Shown one piece after another: positions 10,701 to 19,746 of a DNA stretch of 64,000 nt. Each line of letters starts with the position of its first letter. Position 1 is the first letter of the stretch. The position numbers and the translations under genes are program-made. This stretch comes from Rhodococcus maanshanensis NBRC 100610. GTDB taxonomy: Bacteria > Actinomycetota > Actinomycetes > Mycobacteriales > Mycobacteriaceae. The stretch covers positions 1-64,000 of the forward strand of contig NZ_BCXA01000041.1 of assembly GCF_001894865.1 (NCBI RefSeq). The letters are read 5' to 3'. Below the pieces are notes generated by a model. The model ran no database searches. It was not told the DNA's origin and saw only the letters and a program-made list of their open reading frames with translations.

Positions 10701-13700
10701 AGGCACGGCGACCGCACCATCGGGCGGCCACACTGCCAACCCCGCATCCAGTTCCGGCGCACCCTCGATACACAACACGCCCTGTGCGTGCAGAACCCAC
10801 ACGTCGGCGGCCTCGGCGCGGGAATACACCGACACCGACCGGCAGCCGAGCTCGTCGGCACCGTCCACCACTACCTGCAACTGCATCCCGACCTCGTCGG
10901 GCAGCACAAGCGGCGTGAGCAGGGTCAGCTCCTGCACCAGCGCACACCCCACTTCCGCTGCCGCACGCAACACCAGCTCCACGAAAGTGGTCCCGGGTAA
11001 CAGCACAAACCCGCCCACGGCACGATCGGCCAGCCACGGATGGGTCGCCAGGCCGACTCGGCCGGTCAGTACGACACCGTCCCCGCCCGGGGACGCCACC
11101 ACCGCCCCCAGCAACGGATGACCAGCCGCCGAGAGCCCCAGCGACGACGCATCCCCACCACTCGAGCCGCCATTCAACCAATACCTGCGCCGCTGAAACG
11201 CATACGTCGGCAAAGACACCCCACCCCCACGAGCAGGTCCGAGCAACGCCGTCCAATCCACCCCGACACCCGACACCTCCAACTGCGCCGCCGACAGTAG
11301 GAAAGCGTCCATGCACCCTTCGTCACGTCGCAGCGAACCCACCACGATCACGGGATCGGCACCCACCTGAAGGTCACAGATTTGCTCGATACCAACCGTG
11401 AGCAGCGGATGCGGACTGACCTCGACGAAGACGTTGTACCCGTCCTCCATCAGGGCCTGAGCTGCTTGTTGGAAACACACTGGTTCCCGCAGATTCCGGA
11501 ACCAGTAGTCCGCATCCAACTCGGTGCCGTCCAACACACCACCGGTCACGCTGGACCAGAACGCCACATGTGACGATCTGGGCGCAAGTTCGGCCAGCAC
11601 CTTCAGCAGCGGTTCGCGGAGCACGTCGACCTGCGGCGAATGGGAGCCGTAGTCCACCGGGATTCGGCGTGCTTGAATGTCCTGGCGTGCACAGGCTTCC
11701 AGGAAATCCTCGAGCTGCACCGCCACACCGGACACCACCGTTGCCTGCGGGCCGTTCACCGCGGCGATCGACAATTCGTCGTATCCGGCCAGCAGCGTGG
11801 TGACCTGATCGACAGGCAAGGGCACCGACACCATCCCGCCCCGCTCGGTCAAAGCAGTCAAGGCGGCCGACCGCAGGACCACTATCCGAGCGGCATCCTC
11901 GAGGGACAAGGCCCCGGCCACACATGCCGCGGCGATCTCGCCTTGGGAATGACCCACTACCGCGTCCGGAACAACACCAACCGAGTGCCACAGCTCGGCC
12001 AGCGACACCATCACCGCGAACAGCACCGGTTGAACCACGTCGACGCGCTCCAGCGGCGGTGCTCCTTCGGCACCCGCGAGTACGTCGAACAACGACCAAT
12101 CCACCAGCGGCGAGAACGCGGCATCACACTCGGCCATCTTCCGAGCGAACACCGGCGAACAGTCCAGTAGCTGTCTTCCCATGCCCAGCCATTGAGATCC
12201 CTGACCAGGGAATACCAGCACAGTTTTGCGCGGCACTCCAGCCGCGCCGGTGACCACGCCAGGCCTCGGTGTCTGCTCCGACAGCGCGGTCAGCCCGGCA
12301 AGCAACTCGTCACGATTCGCACCTACCACCACCGCACGGTGGTCGAACCGCGACCGCTGAGACACCAACGACCGCGCCACATCCTGCACGTTCATCAACG
12401 GGTCACCGGCCACGAAATCCCGCAGATGCCGCACCTGCCCCGCCAATGCCTCCGGCGTCCGACCCGACACCACCCACACCACCGGCCCGTCCCCGCCAGC
12501 ACCGGCACCGGCGCCGGTCTCGGGGTCGGTCACCGATTCCGGCGCCTGTTCGAGGATGACGTGGGCATTGGTGCCGCTGATACCGAACGCCGACACGGCA
12601 GCACGACGCGGACGATCGGCCTCCGGCCAGTCCCGTGCCTGACTCAGCAACTCAGCGTGTCCCGCAGTCCAATCCACATGTGTGGACGGCGCGTCCACGT
12701 GCAAAGTCTTGGGCAGCACCCCATGGCGCAGGGCCTGCACCATCTTGATCACACCGGCCACACCGGCAGCCGCCTGGGTGTGCCCGATGTTGGATTTGAC
12801 CGAACCCAACCACACCGGCCGACCGTCCGACCGGTCCTGCCCGTAGGTGGCCAGCAATGCCTGCGCCTCGATCGGATCACCCAGCGTGGTCCCGGTACCG
12901 TGCGCCTCCACCACATCGACCTCGGCGGCTGACACCCCGGCATTGGCCAACGCACGCCGAATCACCCGCTGCTGCGAGGGCCCGTTCGGCGCGGTCAAAC
13001 CATTCGACGCACCATCCTGATTGACCGCGCTGCCCCGCACCACCGCCAATACCTGATGCCCGTTGCGTCGGGCGTCGGACAACCGCTCCAGCACCAGCAC
13101 ACCCGAGCCCTCGCCGAACGCGGTCCCGTCGGCCGCGTCGGCGAATGGCTTACACCGACCATCGACAGCGAGCCCCCGCTGCCGGGAAAACTCCACAAAT
13201 GCTCCCGGGGTAGTCATCACCGTCACGCCACCGGCCAGCGCCAGCGAACACTCTGCCGACCGCAACGCCGCCACCGCCTGATGCAACGCCACCAGACCCG
13301 ACGAACACGCCGTGTCCACCGAAACTGCAGGGCCCTCCAACCCCAACACGTACGACACCCGGCCCGACACCACACTGGGCGAAGAGCCGGTCAATCGATA
13401 CCCCTCCACCCCGTGATCGGCCCCGACTCCGACTATCCCGCCATAAGTCTGCCCGATGACACCAACGAACACGCCAGTGTCGCTGCCACGCAACGAATCC
13501 GGCTTGATGCCCGCCCGCTCCAACGCCTCCCATGCGGTCTCCAACAGCAACCGCTGCTGAGGATCCATCGCAATCGCCTCTCGCGGACTGATCCCGAAGA
13601 ACTCCGGATCGAAATCGGCCGCCTCGTAGACGAACCCGCCCTCCCGCACATACGACTTGCCCGCGACACCCGGCTCCGGGGAAAACAAGCCCGTCTGATC

Positions 13701-13925
13701 CCACCCACGATCAGATGGCCACTCCGACACCACATCACGACCCTCGGCAACCAGACGCCACAGATCATCCGGCGACTCGACACCTCCGGGGAAACGGCAC
13801 CCCATGCCCACGATCGCTACCGGCTCCGAGGCCTGCTGCGTCAGCTCCCGCAGCTTGGCCCTGCTTTCCTGAAGCTCGGCTGTGACACGTCGTAGGAGAT
13901 GTTGCAGCTTCTGCTGATCGACCAT
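7710..13925 (-). CDS. Type I modular PKS, terminal module with thioesterase (KS-AT-DH*-KR-ACP-TE)
   Basis: Terminal PKS module of 2071 residues. ATG at 13925 was chosen over the longer open frame because GAGG lies about 8 nt upstream and the protein then begins with a typical docking coiled coil ([18 protein letters not shown]). Domains: KS (Cys207), AT (GHSQG, Ser codon 11946-11948, later YGSH, so methylmalonyl-CoA is likely), DH, KR (Tyr codon 9282-9284, LDD motif, B-type), ACP (Ser codon 8772-8774) and TE (GYSTG Ser codon 8172-8174, Asp in LVILDGF, His in DADHDALS). There is no ER. The DH is predicted dead: its HxxxGxxxxP motif has Arg968 for His and the second motif reads HPALLES with Glu1131 for Asp. 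The module should therefore leave a beta-hydroxyl before TE release. It sits in one operon with the downstream flavin monooxygenase. Confidence 0.94.
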   Translation of the reverse strand: MVDQQKLQHLLRRVTAELQESRAKLRELTQQASEPVAIVGMGCRFPGGVESPDDLWRLVAEGRDVVSEWPSDRGWDQTGLFSPEPGVAGKSYVREGGFVYEAADFDPEFFGISPREAIAMDPQQRLLLETAWEALERAGIKPDSLRGSDTGVFVGVIGQTYGGIVGVGADHGVEGYRLTGSSPSVVSGRVSYVLGLEGPAVSVDTACSSGLVALHQAVAALRSAECSLALAGGVTVMTTPGAFVEFSRQRGLAVDGRCKPFADAADGTAFGEGSGVLVLERLSDARRNGHQVLAVVRGSAVNQDGASNGLTAPNGPSQQRVIRRALANAGVSAAEVDVVEAHGTGTTLGDPIEAQALLATYGQDRSDGRPVWLGSVKSNIGHTQAAAGVAGVIKMVQALRHGVLPKTLHVDAPSTHVDWTAGHAELLSQARDWPEADRPRRAAVSAFGISGTNAHVILEQAPESVTDPETGAGAGAGGDGPVVWVVSGRTPEALAGQVRHLRDFVAGDPLMNVQDVARSLVSQRSRFDHRAVVVGANRDELLAGLTALSEQTPRPGVVTGAAGVPRKTVLVFPGQGSQWLGMGRQLLDCSPVFARKMAECDAAFSPLVDWSLFDVLAGAEGAPPLERVDVVQPVLFAVMVSLAELWHSVGVVPDAVVGHSQGEIAAACVAGALSLEDAARIVVLRSAALTALTERGGMVSVPLPVDQVTTLLAGYDELSIAAVNGPQATVVSGVAVQLEDFLEACARQDIQARRIPVDYGSHSPQVDVLREPLLKVLAELAPRSSHVAFWSSVTGGVLDGTELDADYWFRNLREPVCFQQAAQALMEDGYNVFVEVSPHPLLTVGIEQICDLQVGADPVIVVGSLRRDEGCMDAFLLSAAQLEVSGVGVDWTALLGPARGGGVSLPTYAFQRRRYWLNGGSSGGDASSLGLSAAGHPLLGAVVASPGGDGVVLTGRVGLATHPWLADRAVGGFVLLPGTTFVELVLRAAAEVGCALVQELTLLTPLVLPDEVGMQLQVVVDGADELGCRSVSVYSRAEAADVWVLHAQGVLCIEGAPELDAGLAVWPPDGAVAVPVDGLYDRLAVAGDECGPAFQGLRSVWRCGAELFVEVELPESMTDVSRFGVHPALLESMLHGQLVDVDPNPGRVKLPLRWQGVTLHATGASRLRARITPVPGDIDAVSIQVADAVGRMVLTTRSLTVQEVFSAQLDAFSVQNGLHGVQWTPVAAQVISPVDAETFTRGEVFGSWVQNQDVTVPAVVVFDRGAVVAGEDQDVPSRVRDSTHEMLRVLQAWLGGLRCAASTLVVVTRGAVGQAGHDVTDLAGSAVWGLVRSAQSEAPGRIVLVDTDADALTADGLAAVIVSGEPQVVIRAGVVHAARLTRLPVPAAPGSGAGGVVSAGTVLVTGGTGGLGAALARHLVTNHGVRSLVLASRRGAAAPGASQLVTELGTLGSRVRMVACDVATRDGVAELLAAVPEQFPLTGVVHAAGVLDDGVIASLTPDRMDAVLAAKADAAWYLHEATSRMDLGMFALYSSAAGVLGNAGQGNYAAANVFLDGLAEHRRASGLAATSIAWGFWASNTGMTGHLADTDTARLGRVGLSPISTEQGLAMFDTAIVADRAAVVAAPLDHVALDAQVRAGTLTPLMRGLVSSARRRSALELSREQGAVLRERVSVLADAERLPMLLGVVRDQMAVVLGHDGPDAIDPARNFRELGFDSLAAVEARNRLNTITGLRLPATVIFDHPTPATLSQHVLDELLGSHGETVAAPMRPSDAARESTDLPTAETAGPEETLVGVIRQAIADNKFTQGLAFLRAAAKLRPRFDHFSGGVPTGIGISGGDALPHLVFVDPPEFLGGSIQYMQLAAHLGGHRRVSAIPLSGYDPDEPLPASLDAAIDSIVTTVLDAVGQDDFVLGGYSTGGNIAHAAAARLLEQGNTRLQGLVILDGFIAREANECQLNGRGNHMLEMDATSPDLAGLTTARLTAFGWWFDLAMQIEHKPLECTTLAVKFTRSSPLHQSLNGWPIEEWSTAQTVQTVDADHDALSGAEVQVAAQLIDQWLTQLSTGIRPIQ

Positions 13926-14120
13926 TTCGGAACCTCTATTCCAAGGAACAAAAACCCAATCCAGAAAAGACTCAGGCATACCGAACTCGTTGTTCAACAA
14001 AGAGGCGACTTCATCATCTGTCGTAGACTGGAGGTATGCCGATCGGGCCGAATTCGACTAGGTGATGAATCCGCTCGAGATCGGCGATCATGGCCGCCGA
14101 AATGTCATCTGACACAACTG
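13926..14120 (-). pseudogene. Frameshifted relic of a PKS C-terminal docking domain
   Basis: Directly upstream of the minus-strand PKS start are two minus-strand frames that together resemble a PKS docking tail. The upstream frame, with ATG at 14091, reads [15 protein letters not shown] and ends in tandem TGA codons at 14016-14011. The downstream frame, open from about 14055, reads [20 protein letters not shown] and runs into the PKS gene. The acidic DDE...LLNNEFG ending closely resembles [12 protein letters not shown] at the end of the + strand PKS. I infer the decayed 3' end of a PKS gene that once preceded this one in the same orientation. It has no usable start of its own. Confidence 0.55.
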
Positions 14121-14597
14121 AGCATCAGCGAGATCGGCTCGAGCTCAACAGCATCGGTCTGCCGGCCGTGCCGTCATCTGGGCACGCTTCCAGGCGCCAC
14201 CGACGTCTGCGGAAAATTGATTGCCATTGCTCGGCATTGAGCGCTGCCAGGTCACCTGCCCCACCCCCATTGGACTGACTCACAGAGTCCGCATCAGCAT
14301 CACGCAAGAACGCGTTCTAGTCAAGAGATCGGACGCCGCCGGTTCCCATGACATGCTGGCGACGACGTGATACAACAAAAAGCGCTGGTGGAGTCGGTTC
14401 ATTGCGACCGCCGGCGAAGCGCCGGCAAGGCCATCCTTGGCAGCCGAAAGAACATGTTCTACAGCACGGGGGGAGCTGCAGTCGCAATCCGGAAAGAAGT
14501 AGAGTTGTCCGCCTTCGGGTCTCGACACGGGCGCGGATCTCATCATCCCAATACCTCGATTCCGCCGAAATCGGCGACTACATGGGAGCTTTGAGCA
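14121..14597. other. Non-coding interval upstream of the KR-TE gene
   Basis: About 480 bp with no convincing gene. Open frames of 60-110 codons on both strands show no recognisable domain. The promoter of the + strand gene starting at 14598 should lie here; a GGGAGC ribosome site is about 9 nt before that start. Together with the docking relic next to it, this interval looks like a rearrangement scar. Confidence 0.5.
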
Positions 14598-16085
14598 ATG
14601 ACCGCAGAACAAGGCCAGCTCGTCGAGGCATCAGACGAATCCATGAATAGCCATCACGCCATCGAGTGGTCCATGATTCCCACTCCCACATCATTGCCCG
14701 AGGTTGCGCCCTGCGACTGGACAGAAGCACTGAACGGGCCCGACACCGACACTGCCCAGGTCATAGTTCTGGACTGCCGCAGAGACGAATCCGGTGCGCT
14801 CCCAACGGATGCGCACACCATGACACAGAAGGTGTCAGCAGCTTTGCAGTCCTGGTCCGGACAACAACGCTTCGATTCCAGCACTTTCCTGGTACTCACG
14901 CGCGGCGCGATTTCGGTATCGACTGACGAAGTTGTGCACCCGGCAGGATCGGCGATATGGGAGCTTGTGAACTCGGCCCAGGCCGAGAACCCGGGGCGGA
15001 TCATTCTCGTCGACACCGACTCCTCCGATAAAGGCCTCGGGGACTTGTTCGGACTCATGGCCGTACGGAACATGACCGTCATCGCGGTCGCCAGCGCCGA
15101 ACCTCAACTCGCCATACGCGGAGACATCCTGTTTGCACCTCGGCGCAACGGGATCGGACACGCCCCCGGCCGAGCCACCGTGGTCGCCCAGTCCGTCGAA
15201 CAGTCTCCCGCAGTGAGTTCCAAATCCGCTGAGCCATCTATTGTCCGAATGTTCAGACAGGCGGTTGCAGACGATAAGTTCGGCGACGGCCTGGAGTTCC
15301 TTCTTGCGGCTGCGAAACTCCGCCCGGCGTTCGACCACTATGTGGCAGGAATACCGAGAGGCATCGGACTCAGCGGTGGCACGCCCCATAACAGCGGCGG
15401 GGACACCTTGCCTCACGTTGTATTGATCTGCACCCCGGCATTCCTCGGCGGATATATTCAGTACATTCTGCTCGCCGCTCATTTGGGCGGTCATCGCCGT
15501 CTCTCGGTCATCCCACTCTCGGGATATGAGCCGGGCGAGCCCTTGCCTGCGTCGCTCGACGCAGGCATCGAGAGTATCGCCAAGACCGTCCTCGATACCG
15601 TTGGGGACGACGAATTCGTCCTGGCCGGCATGTCGGGAGGAGGAAACCTCGCCCACGCCACTGCGGCTCGATTGCTGGAACAAAGCAATACCCGGCTGCA
15701 GGGATTGATCATCTTCGATTCCTTCATCGCTCGAGAGGCAAACGAGCGCCAAATGGGAACCGCGAGAGACGCCGTGGTCGATACGGAAGCAATGATCCCC
15801 GACCTTGCCGGCTTCACCACCGAACGGTTGACCGCTCTAGCGTGCTGGCTCGAGCTGTTGCTGCAACTCGAGTATCAGCCTGTCGAATGCAAGGCGCTCG
15901 TCATCAAATGCACGAAACCGTCACCAACGCACAACCTCAACGAGTGGCCCATCGAAAGCTGGTCAACCGAACAGACTGTCCAGACCGTGGACGCGGAACA
16001 TGTCGCACTGTGCAGCACTGAGGCGCACACGACCGCACAGGTGGTTGACCAATGGTTGAGGCAGTTGAGCGCAAACGACGGTTAA
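14598..16085 (+). CDS. PKS remnant: KR structural subdomain fused to thioesterase
   Basis: A 495-residue protein with an unusual build. Residues ~20-200 match the non-catalytic N-terminal half of a PKS ketoreductase: HAIEWSMIPTP, LQSWSGQQRF, FLVLTRGAIS, AGSAIWELVNSAQAENPGRI and EPQLAIRGD parallel the same stretch in the two PKSs of this window. The catalytic KR half (GGTGGLG, Tyr) and the ACP are missing. A short linker leads straight to a thioesterase (~215-495) that is clearly paralogous to the TE of the terminal PKS, with Ser346 in GMSGG, Asp in LIIFDSF and His in DAEHVALC. Function is inferred: a free-standing (type II-like) thioesterase for release or editing, or a decaying fragment of a terminal module. 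The reading frame is intact and the catalytic triad is present, which favours a functional TE. Confidence 0.85.
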   Translation: MTAEQGQLVEASDESMNSHHAIEWSMIPTPTSLPEVAPCDWTEALNGPDTDTAQVIVLDCRRDESGALPTDAHTMTQKVSAALQSWSGQQRFDSSTFLVLTRGAISVSTDEVVHPAGSAIWELVNSAQAENPGRIILVDTDSSDKGLGDLFGLMAVRNMTVIAVASAEPQLAIRGDILFAPRRNGIGHAPGRATVVAQSVEQSPAVSSKSAEPSIVRMFRQAVADDKFGDGLEFLLAAAKLRPAFDHYVAGIPRGIGLSGGTPHNSGGDTLPHVVLICTPAFLGGYIQYILLAAHLGGHRRLSVIPLSGYEPGEPLPASLDAGIESIAKTVLDTVGDDEFVLAGMSGGGNLAHATAARLLEQSNTRLQGLIIFDSFIAREANERQMGTARDAVVDTEAMIPDLAGFTTERLTALACWLELLLQLEYQPVECKALVIKCTKPSPTHNLNEWPIESWSTEQTVQTVDAEHVALCSTEAHTTAQVVDQWLRQLSANDG

Positions 16086-16099
16086 CCTCGTCCGATGTC

Positions 16100-16145
16100 C
16101 TGACCTGCCGGTAGGGGCCTCGGAAGACCTCTACCGGCAGGTCAG
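16100..16145 (+). terminator. Strong stem-loop after the KR-TE gene
   Basis: A perfect 15-bp inverted repeat (left arm CTGACCTGCCGGTAG at 16100-16114, right arm at 16131-16145) encloses a 16-nt loop, 15 bp after the stop codon. There is no clear U tract. It probably ends the PKS-side transcripts and may also serve the convergent gene ending at 16230. Confidence 0.7.
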
Positions 16146-16229
16146 TGGTAGTTGGTGTCCCACCGTCAGGAGGCCCGCACCGCGCCACCGAGGCAGATGG
16201 CTCCGAACAGGACGGGGACTGCTCTTGGG

Positions 16230-16724
16230 TCACGCTTGCTGTTGGGCGCGAACGGTTTCACGGTCCGGGCTGGTCGCCATGGTCGCCGACGGTGCGGTGC
16301 GGGGCCAGGTCCAGGCCCACCGCAGGATGAGGGCGAAAATGATCACTTCGAGTGCAACGCCAAGGCCGTAGAAGTAAGTCCAGGAGGGCTCGCCCACCAC
16401 GTTGAATGCTGCGTAGGGGATCTGCACCGAAGCCACGACGAGGTTCGTGATGCGGTTCGCCCGGGCGGGCAGCGTCATCGACAGCAGGACCATGAGGATC
16501 GGGATCGCCATGAGCACGAGGAAGGTGGTCAACAGCGTCTGGGTGACGTCGAACTCGAAGACCTTGCCGACAAGGATGTCCTCGACGACGCCGGGCTTGA
16601 AGAAGGCGATGATGTCCACGTAGGCGTAAAGGAATATCACGCTTGTCCACGCTGCGACGAGCTTGGCCCGCACCGGGATCGGCGGGTCTTGCAGGGTGGT
16701 GGCGGCTTGAGGTGTTCTCATCAT
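16230..16724 (-). CDS. Small four-helix membrane protein, DUF6326-like
   Basis: A 164-residue integral membrane protein with four hydrophobic segments: WTSVIFLYAYVDIIAFF, LLTTFLVLMAIPILMVLL, ITNLVVASVQIPYAAFNVV and YGLGVALEVIIFALILRW. The family resembles uncharacterised DUF6326 proteins; no catalytic residues are evident and the biochemical role is unknown. GGAG lies just before two consecutive ATG codons at 16724 and 16721, and either could be used. It is divergent from the histidine kinase gene at 16888, so it may be a target of, or cooperate with, that two-component system. Confidence 0.75.
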   Translation of the reverse strand: MMRTPQAATTLQDPPIPVRAKLVAAWTSVIFLYAYVDIIAFFKPGVVEDILVGKVFEFDVTQTLLTTFLVLMAIPILMVLLSMTLPARANRITNLVVASVQIPYAAFNVVGEPSWTYFYGLGVALEVIIFALILRWAWTWPRTAPSATMATSPDRETVRAQQQA

Positions 16725-16887
16725 GGGCTCCGTTGCTGTGGTGAGGATCGGTAGGTCTATCTACGATCGCTGAGCCCGGCGGCGGGCGCCTCGGCCCGGA
16801 GGCTGGGGTTCGCCTGGCCGATGGCATGGTCTCTCTCTCGTACTTTCGGCTGGTACGCCGAGGCGCGCCGACCCCTAGGCTGGAGCC

Positions 16888-18027
16888 GTGGTCACTGTCC
16901 GGCGCTCCATCTGGCATGAGCCGCGGCCTGCTGACGCCCCACCCATCGGTCGACTCGACTGGCTGCTGGTGGGCGTGTTCGCGGCCGTGGCCTTGGTCGA
17001 GGGCATCGCTCGGCCGGGCTTGGACTGGCGACCCCTTGTGACGGTGCTCGCCCTGGCGCTGATCCCTGCCCTGCTCTGGCGGCGGGGTCGCCCCCTGATG
17101 GCCGCCCTGGTCGGGTGGGGCGTCGCCGGGCTGCTCTCGGCCCTCCAGCTGACTGCGCACGCCGGGGACCTCAGCCTCTACTCCATGATGGCCGTCTTGA
17201 TCCTGCTCTACTCCCTGGTGCGGTGGGGCTCGGGCCGGGAGATTGTCTTGGGGACGGCGTTCGTGACGGCCGTCGTCGCGCTGGGGATGTACGTCTCGTC
17301 CGCGGGCTGGGCCGACGTTTTCGGCGGGAGCGTCCTCTTGCTGTTGTTCGTCGCCCTCGCGGCGGTGTTCCGCTACCGCGCGGACCTCTGGCATCGTCAA
17401 CAGCGCGAGATCCGCAATCAGGAGCGGGTGGGGCTGGCTCGCGAGCTGCACGACACCGTGGCCCACCACGTCTCGGCCATCGCGGTGCAGGCGCAGGCCG
17501 GTGGCGTGGTTGCCCGCATCGAGCCTGAGAAGGCTGCCGAGATCCTGGCCGCGATCGAGTCTGAAGCGTCGCGAACCCTTGCGGAGATGAGATCCATGGT
17601 GCGGGTGCTGCGTGAGGAGGAAGCCGTCGCCTACTCGCCGCAGCTGGGTGTGGCGGACCTGCCTGCTCTGGCGCGCGCCGACGCGACGCCCACCGTCGAG
17701 GTCTCTCTGGACGGTTCGTTGACCCGGCTGGCACGACCCGTGGATGCCGCGCTCTACCGGCTCGCGCAGGAGTCGCTGACCAACGCCGTACGGCACGCCA
17801 GGAGCGCGACCCGCGTCGGAATCGACGTACGCCGGGAGGGCGACGCCGTCAGGTTGCGTGTCAGCGACGATGGACGGACCGAGCCGGGGCCGGCCCCGGA
17901 GCCTGGGTTCGGCCTGCTGGGCATGGCCGAACGCGCCCAGCTCCTCGGCGGATCGCTCTCCGCGGGGCCGGGGCCCGATGGTGGCTGGGTGGTCGAGGCC
18001 GTGCTGCCGGTGGAGGCGCTGGCATGA
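16888..18027 (+). CDS. Sensor histidine kinase, NarL-partner type (HisKA_3)
   Basis: A 379-residue membrane kinase. The N-terminal ~150 residues carry several hydrophobic helices with only short external loops, the intramembrane-sensing layout. The dimerisation/phosphoacceptor segment RELHDTVAHHVSAIAVQAQ contains His188, typical of HisKA_3 kinases. A HATPase_c domain follows (N box ESLTNAVRHA, then DDGRTEPG and GFGLLGMAERA). GTG at 16888 with GGAG just upstream is the most likely start. The gene overlaps the response regulator by 4 bp (ATGA), so the two form an operon. The signal sensed is unknown. Confidence 0.9.
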   Translation: MVTVRRSIWHEPRPADAPPIGRLDWLLVGVFAAVALVEGIARPGLDWRPLVTVLALALIPALLWRRGRPLMAALVGWGVAGLLSALQLTAHAGDLSLYSMMAVLILLYSLVRWGSGREIVLGTAFVTAVVALGMYVSSAGWADVFGGSVLLLLFVALAAVFRYRADLWHRQQREIRNQERVGLARELHDTVAHHVSAIAVQAQAGGVVARIEPEKAAEILAAIESEASRTLAEMRSMVRVLREEEAVAYSPQLGVADLPALARADATPTVEVSLDGSLTRLARPVDAALYRLAQESLTNAVRHARSATRVGIDVRREGDAVRLRVSDDGRTEPGPAPEPGFGLLGMAERAQLLGGSLSAGPGPDGGWVVEAVLPVEALA

Positions 18028-18680
18028 GCATCCGTGTTGTCGTAGCCGACGACCAGGACTTGGTCCGGACCGGGCTGGTGATGATTCTCGGCGCGCAACC
18101 CGACCTCGAGGTCGTGGGGGAGGCAGCAGACGGGCTCGCAGCGCTCGACCTGGCGACCCGGCTGCGTCCCGATGTCCTCCTCGTCGACATCCGGATGCCC
18201 GGGCTCGACGGCGTCGAGGTGACGCGGCGCCTGGCCGGGCCAGATGTGACAGACCCGATGGCGGTCGTCGTGATCACCACCTTCGACCTCGATGAGTATG
18301 TCCTCGGCGCCCTACGCGCCGGCGCCCGCGGCTTCCTGCTCAAAGACGCCGGGCCGGAGCTCCTCGTGCAGGCCATCCACGCGGCGGCCAACGGGGACGC
18401 GCTGATCGCCCCCAACGTCACCCGCCGGCTGCTGGCGACCTTCGCCGACCAGGCGCCGGTGGTACCGGTCCAGCCCATCGACCCGCTCACCGAGCGCGAG
18501 AAGGAGGTGCTCGCGCTGGTGGCACGGGGCCGGACCAACGCCGAGATCGCCACCGAGCTCTTCGTCGGCCTGAGCACGGTCAAGACCCACGTCGCATCGT
18601 TGATGACCAAGCTCGGCGCCCGCAACCGCGTCGAGATCGCGATGTGGGCATACGACACCAGACGCGTGAGAGTCGATTAG
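18024..18680 (+). CDS. Response regulator, NarL/LuxR family
   Basis: A 218-residue two-domain regulator. The receiver domain (residues 1-120) has the acidic pocket DD near residue 10, phosphoacceptor Asp55 in LLVDIRMPG and conserved Lys in FLLKDAG. The C-terminal LuxR-type helix-turn-helix reads LTEREKEVLALVARG...ELFVGLSTVKTHVASLM. It is the cognate partner of the overlapping kinase and a DNA-binding transcription factor. No target operator was identified; the divergent membrane protein gene is the nearest candidate. Confidence 0.93.
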   Translation: MSIRVVVADDQDLVRTGLVMILGAQPDLEVVGEAADGLAALDLATRLRPDVLLVDIRMPGLDGVEVTRRLAGPDVTDPMAVVVITTFDLDEYVLGALRAGARGFLLKDAGPELLVQAIHAAANGDALIAPNVTRRLLATFADQAPVVPVQPIDPLTEREKEVLALVARGRTNAEIATELFVGLSTVKTHVASLMTKLGARNRVEIAMWAYDTRRVRVD

Positions 18681-18919
18681 CGGGTACAGATTGCAGCGTA
18701 GGCCCGTGGGAGTCACGCCACGCCCACAGGCGATAGACATATGTCGACAAACGGGTGGGCGATCATCCATGCGGTGGCTTCATTCGAGTCTTTCATTCTG
18801 CTGCGGCTTCCTGCTCCGATCGGTTGATCGGGACGTAGTGGCCACCCGGGACGGATGCGTATCATCTGATGCTCGTATTCGAGACGATCCGACACGCGTG
18901 GCTCAACGAGGGGGATTCC

Positions 18920-19744
18920 ATGTGGGAGGAAGCGACATTTCGCGCGCGAATCGACAGTAGCGACCAGCAGCGCAGGTTCCCGGCGACCTCACCCGACGTC
19001 GAGGAGATCGACATCTATCGGCGGGCTGTCAGTGGGCTCGGGGGCGAGGGGCACGCCCTTGTACTCGGGATGACACCGGAGTTGCGATGTATGGCCGGGC
19101 AGGAATTCGGTCGGCTCACGTCGGTGGATGCTTCCGCTCCTGCGATCGACATCTACCGCGACTGGGTTGGCCCGGGCATTGACGAGAAGATCATGTTGGA
19201 GGATTGGGGATCCTTCCTCGCCCAGCATCCGTCGACCTTCTCCGCGGTGTTCGGCGATGGGATCTTCGGGAATGTCCCGAGCGGAGACGATTGCTTCAAG
19301 CTGGTCGACCTCATTCGCCGAGCACTCCGCCCTGGCGGTGTGTTCGTCACCCGAATGGCGGTTGTTCCACCGGGCTTTCGGGCGGCGGACTGGGAATTCG
19401 AAACGCTGCTCGCGCGGTTTCGCGACAACGAGATCGACGATGCCGAATTCAGCCTGGGTGCCAGATTGTTCGGGTTCTTCGAGGAGGCCTACGACAGTGC
19501 GAGCTCGATTCTGGACAACGCCAAGGTGTTCGACGAGATCGATGCCGCGGTGGCGAGGCTCGGCATAACCGAAGCGGAGCTGGGGGTCCTCCAAAGATCG
19601 GCCTTCCGCGGACTGAACTATCTGCCCGATGTGCCGCGGTGGGAGGAAATACTCACGGGTGCGTCCTTGGACTTCGGCGTACACCCGCCTCGAGGCAAGC
19701 TGTGGCACCAGTACTACCGGATCTACACCTGCCGCGGTGCGTGA
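18920..19744 (+). CDS. SAM-dependent methyltransferase-like protein, class I fold
   Basis: About 274 residues with a Rossmann-type methyltransferase pattern. HALVLGMTPELRCMA fits motif I (glycine-poor), LTSVDASAPAIDIYRD the acidic end of beta-2, FSAVFGDGIFGNV the motif II region, and LRRALRPGGVFVTRM the post-motif II segment. ATG at 18920 is preferred over the upstream ATG at 18869 because GAGGGGGA lies directly before it; the upstream extension has no conserved features. Substrate unknown. The gene converges on the ligase-like gene with only 2 bp between stops, so the pair may belong to one small pathway, but nothing in the sequence proves this. Confidence 0.7.
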   Translation: MWEEATFRARIDSSDQQRRFPATSPDVEEIDIYRRAVSGLGGEGHALVLGMTPELRCMAGQEFGRLTSVDASAPAIDIYRDWVGPGIDEKIMLEDWGSFLAQHPSTFSAVFGDGIFGNVPSGDDCFKLVDLIRRALRPGGVFVTRMAVVPPGFRAADWEFETLLARFRDNEIDDAEFSLGARLFGFFEEAYDSASSILDNAKVFDEIDAAVARLGITEAELGVLQRSAFRGLNYLPDVPRWEEILTGASLDFGVHPPRGKLWHQYYRIYTCRGA

Positions 19745-19746
19745 AT

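Noticed and set aside
14367-14594. 75-codon + strand frame before the KR-TE gene
   Set aside because: GTG start without a ribosome site, no similarity recognised, and it lies in the expected promoter region.
18713-18895. 60-codon minus-strand frame between the response regulator and the methyltransferase
   Set aside because: No ribosome site and no domain; it reads as intergenic DNA.
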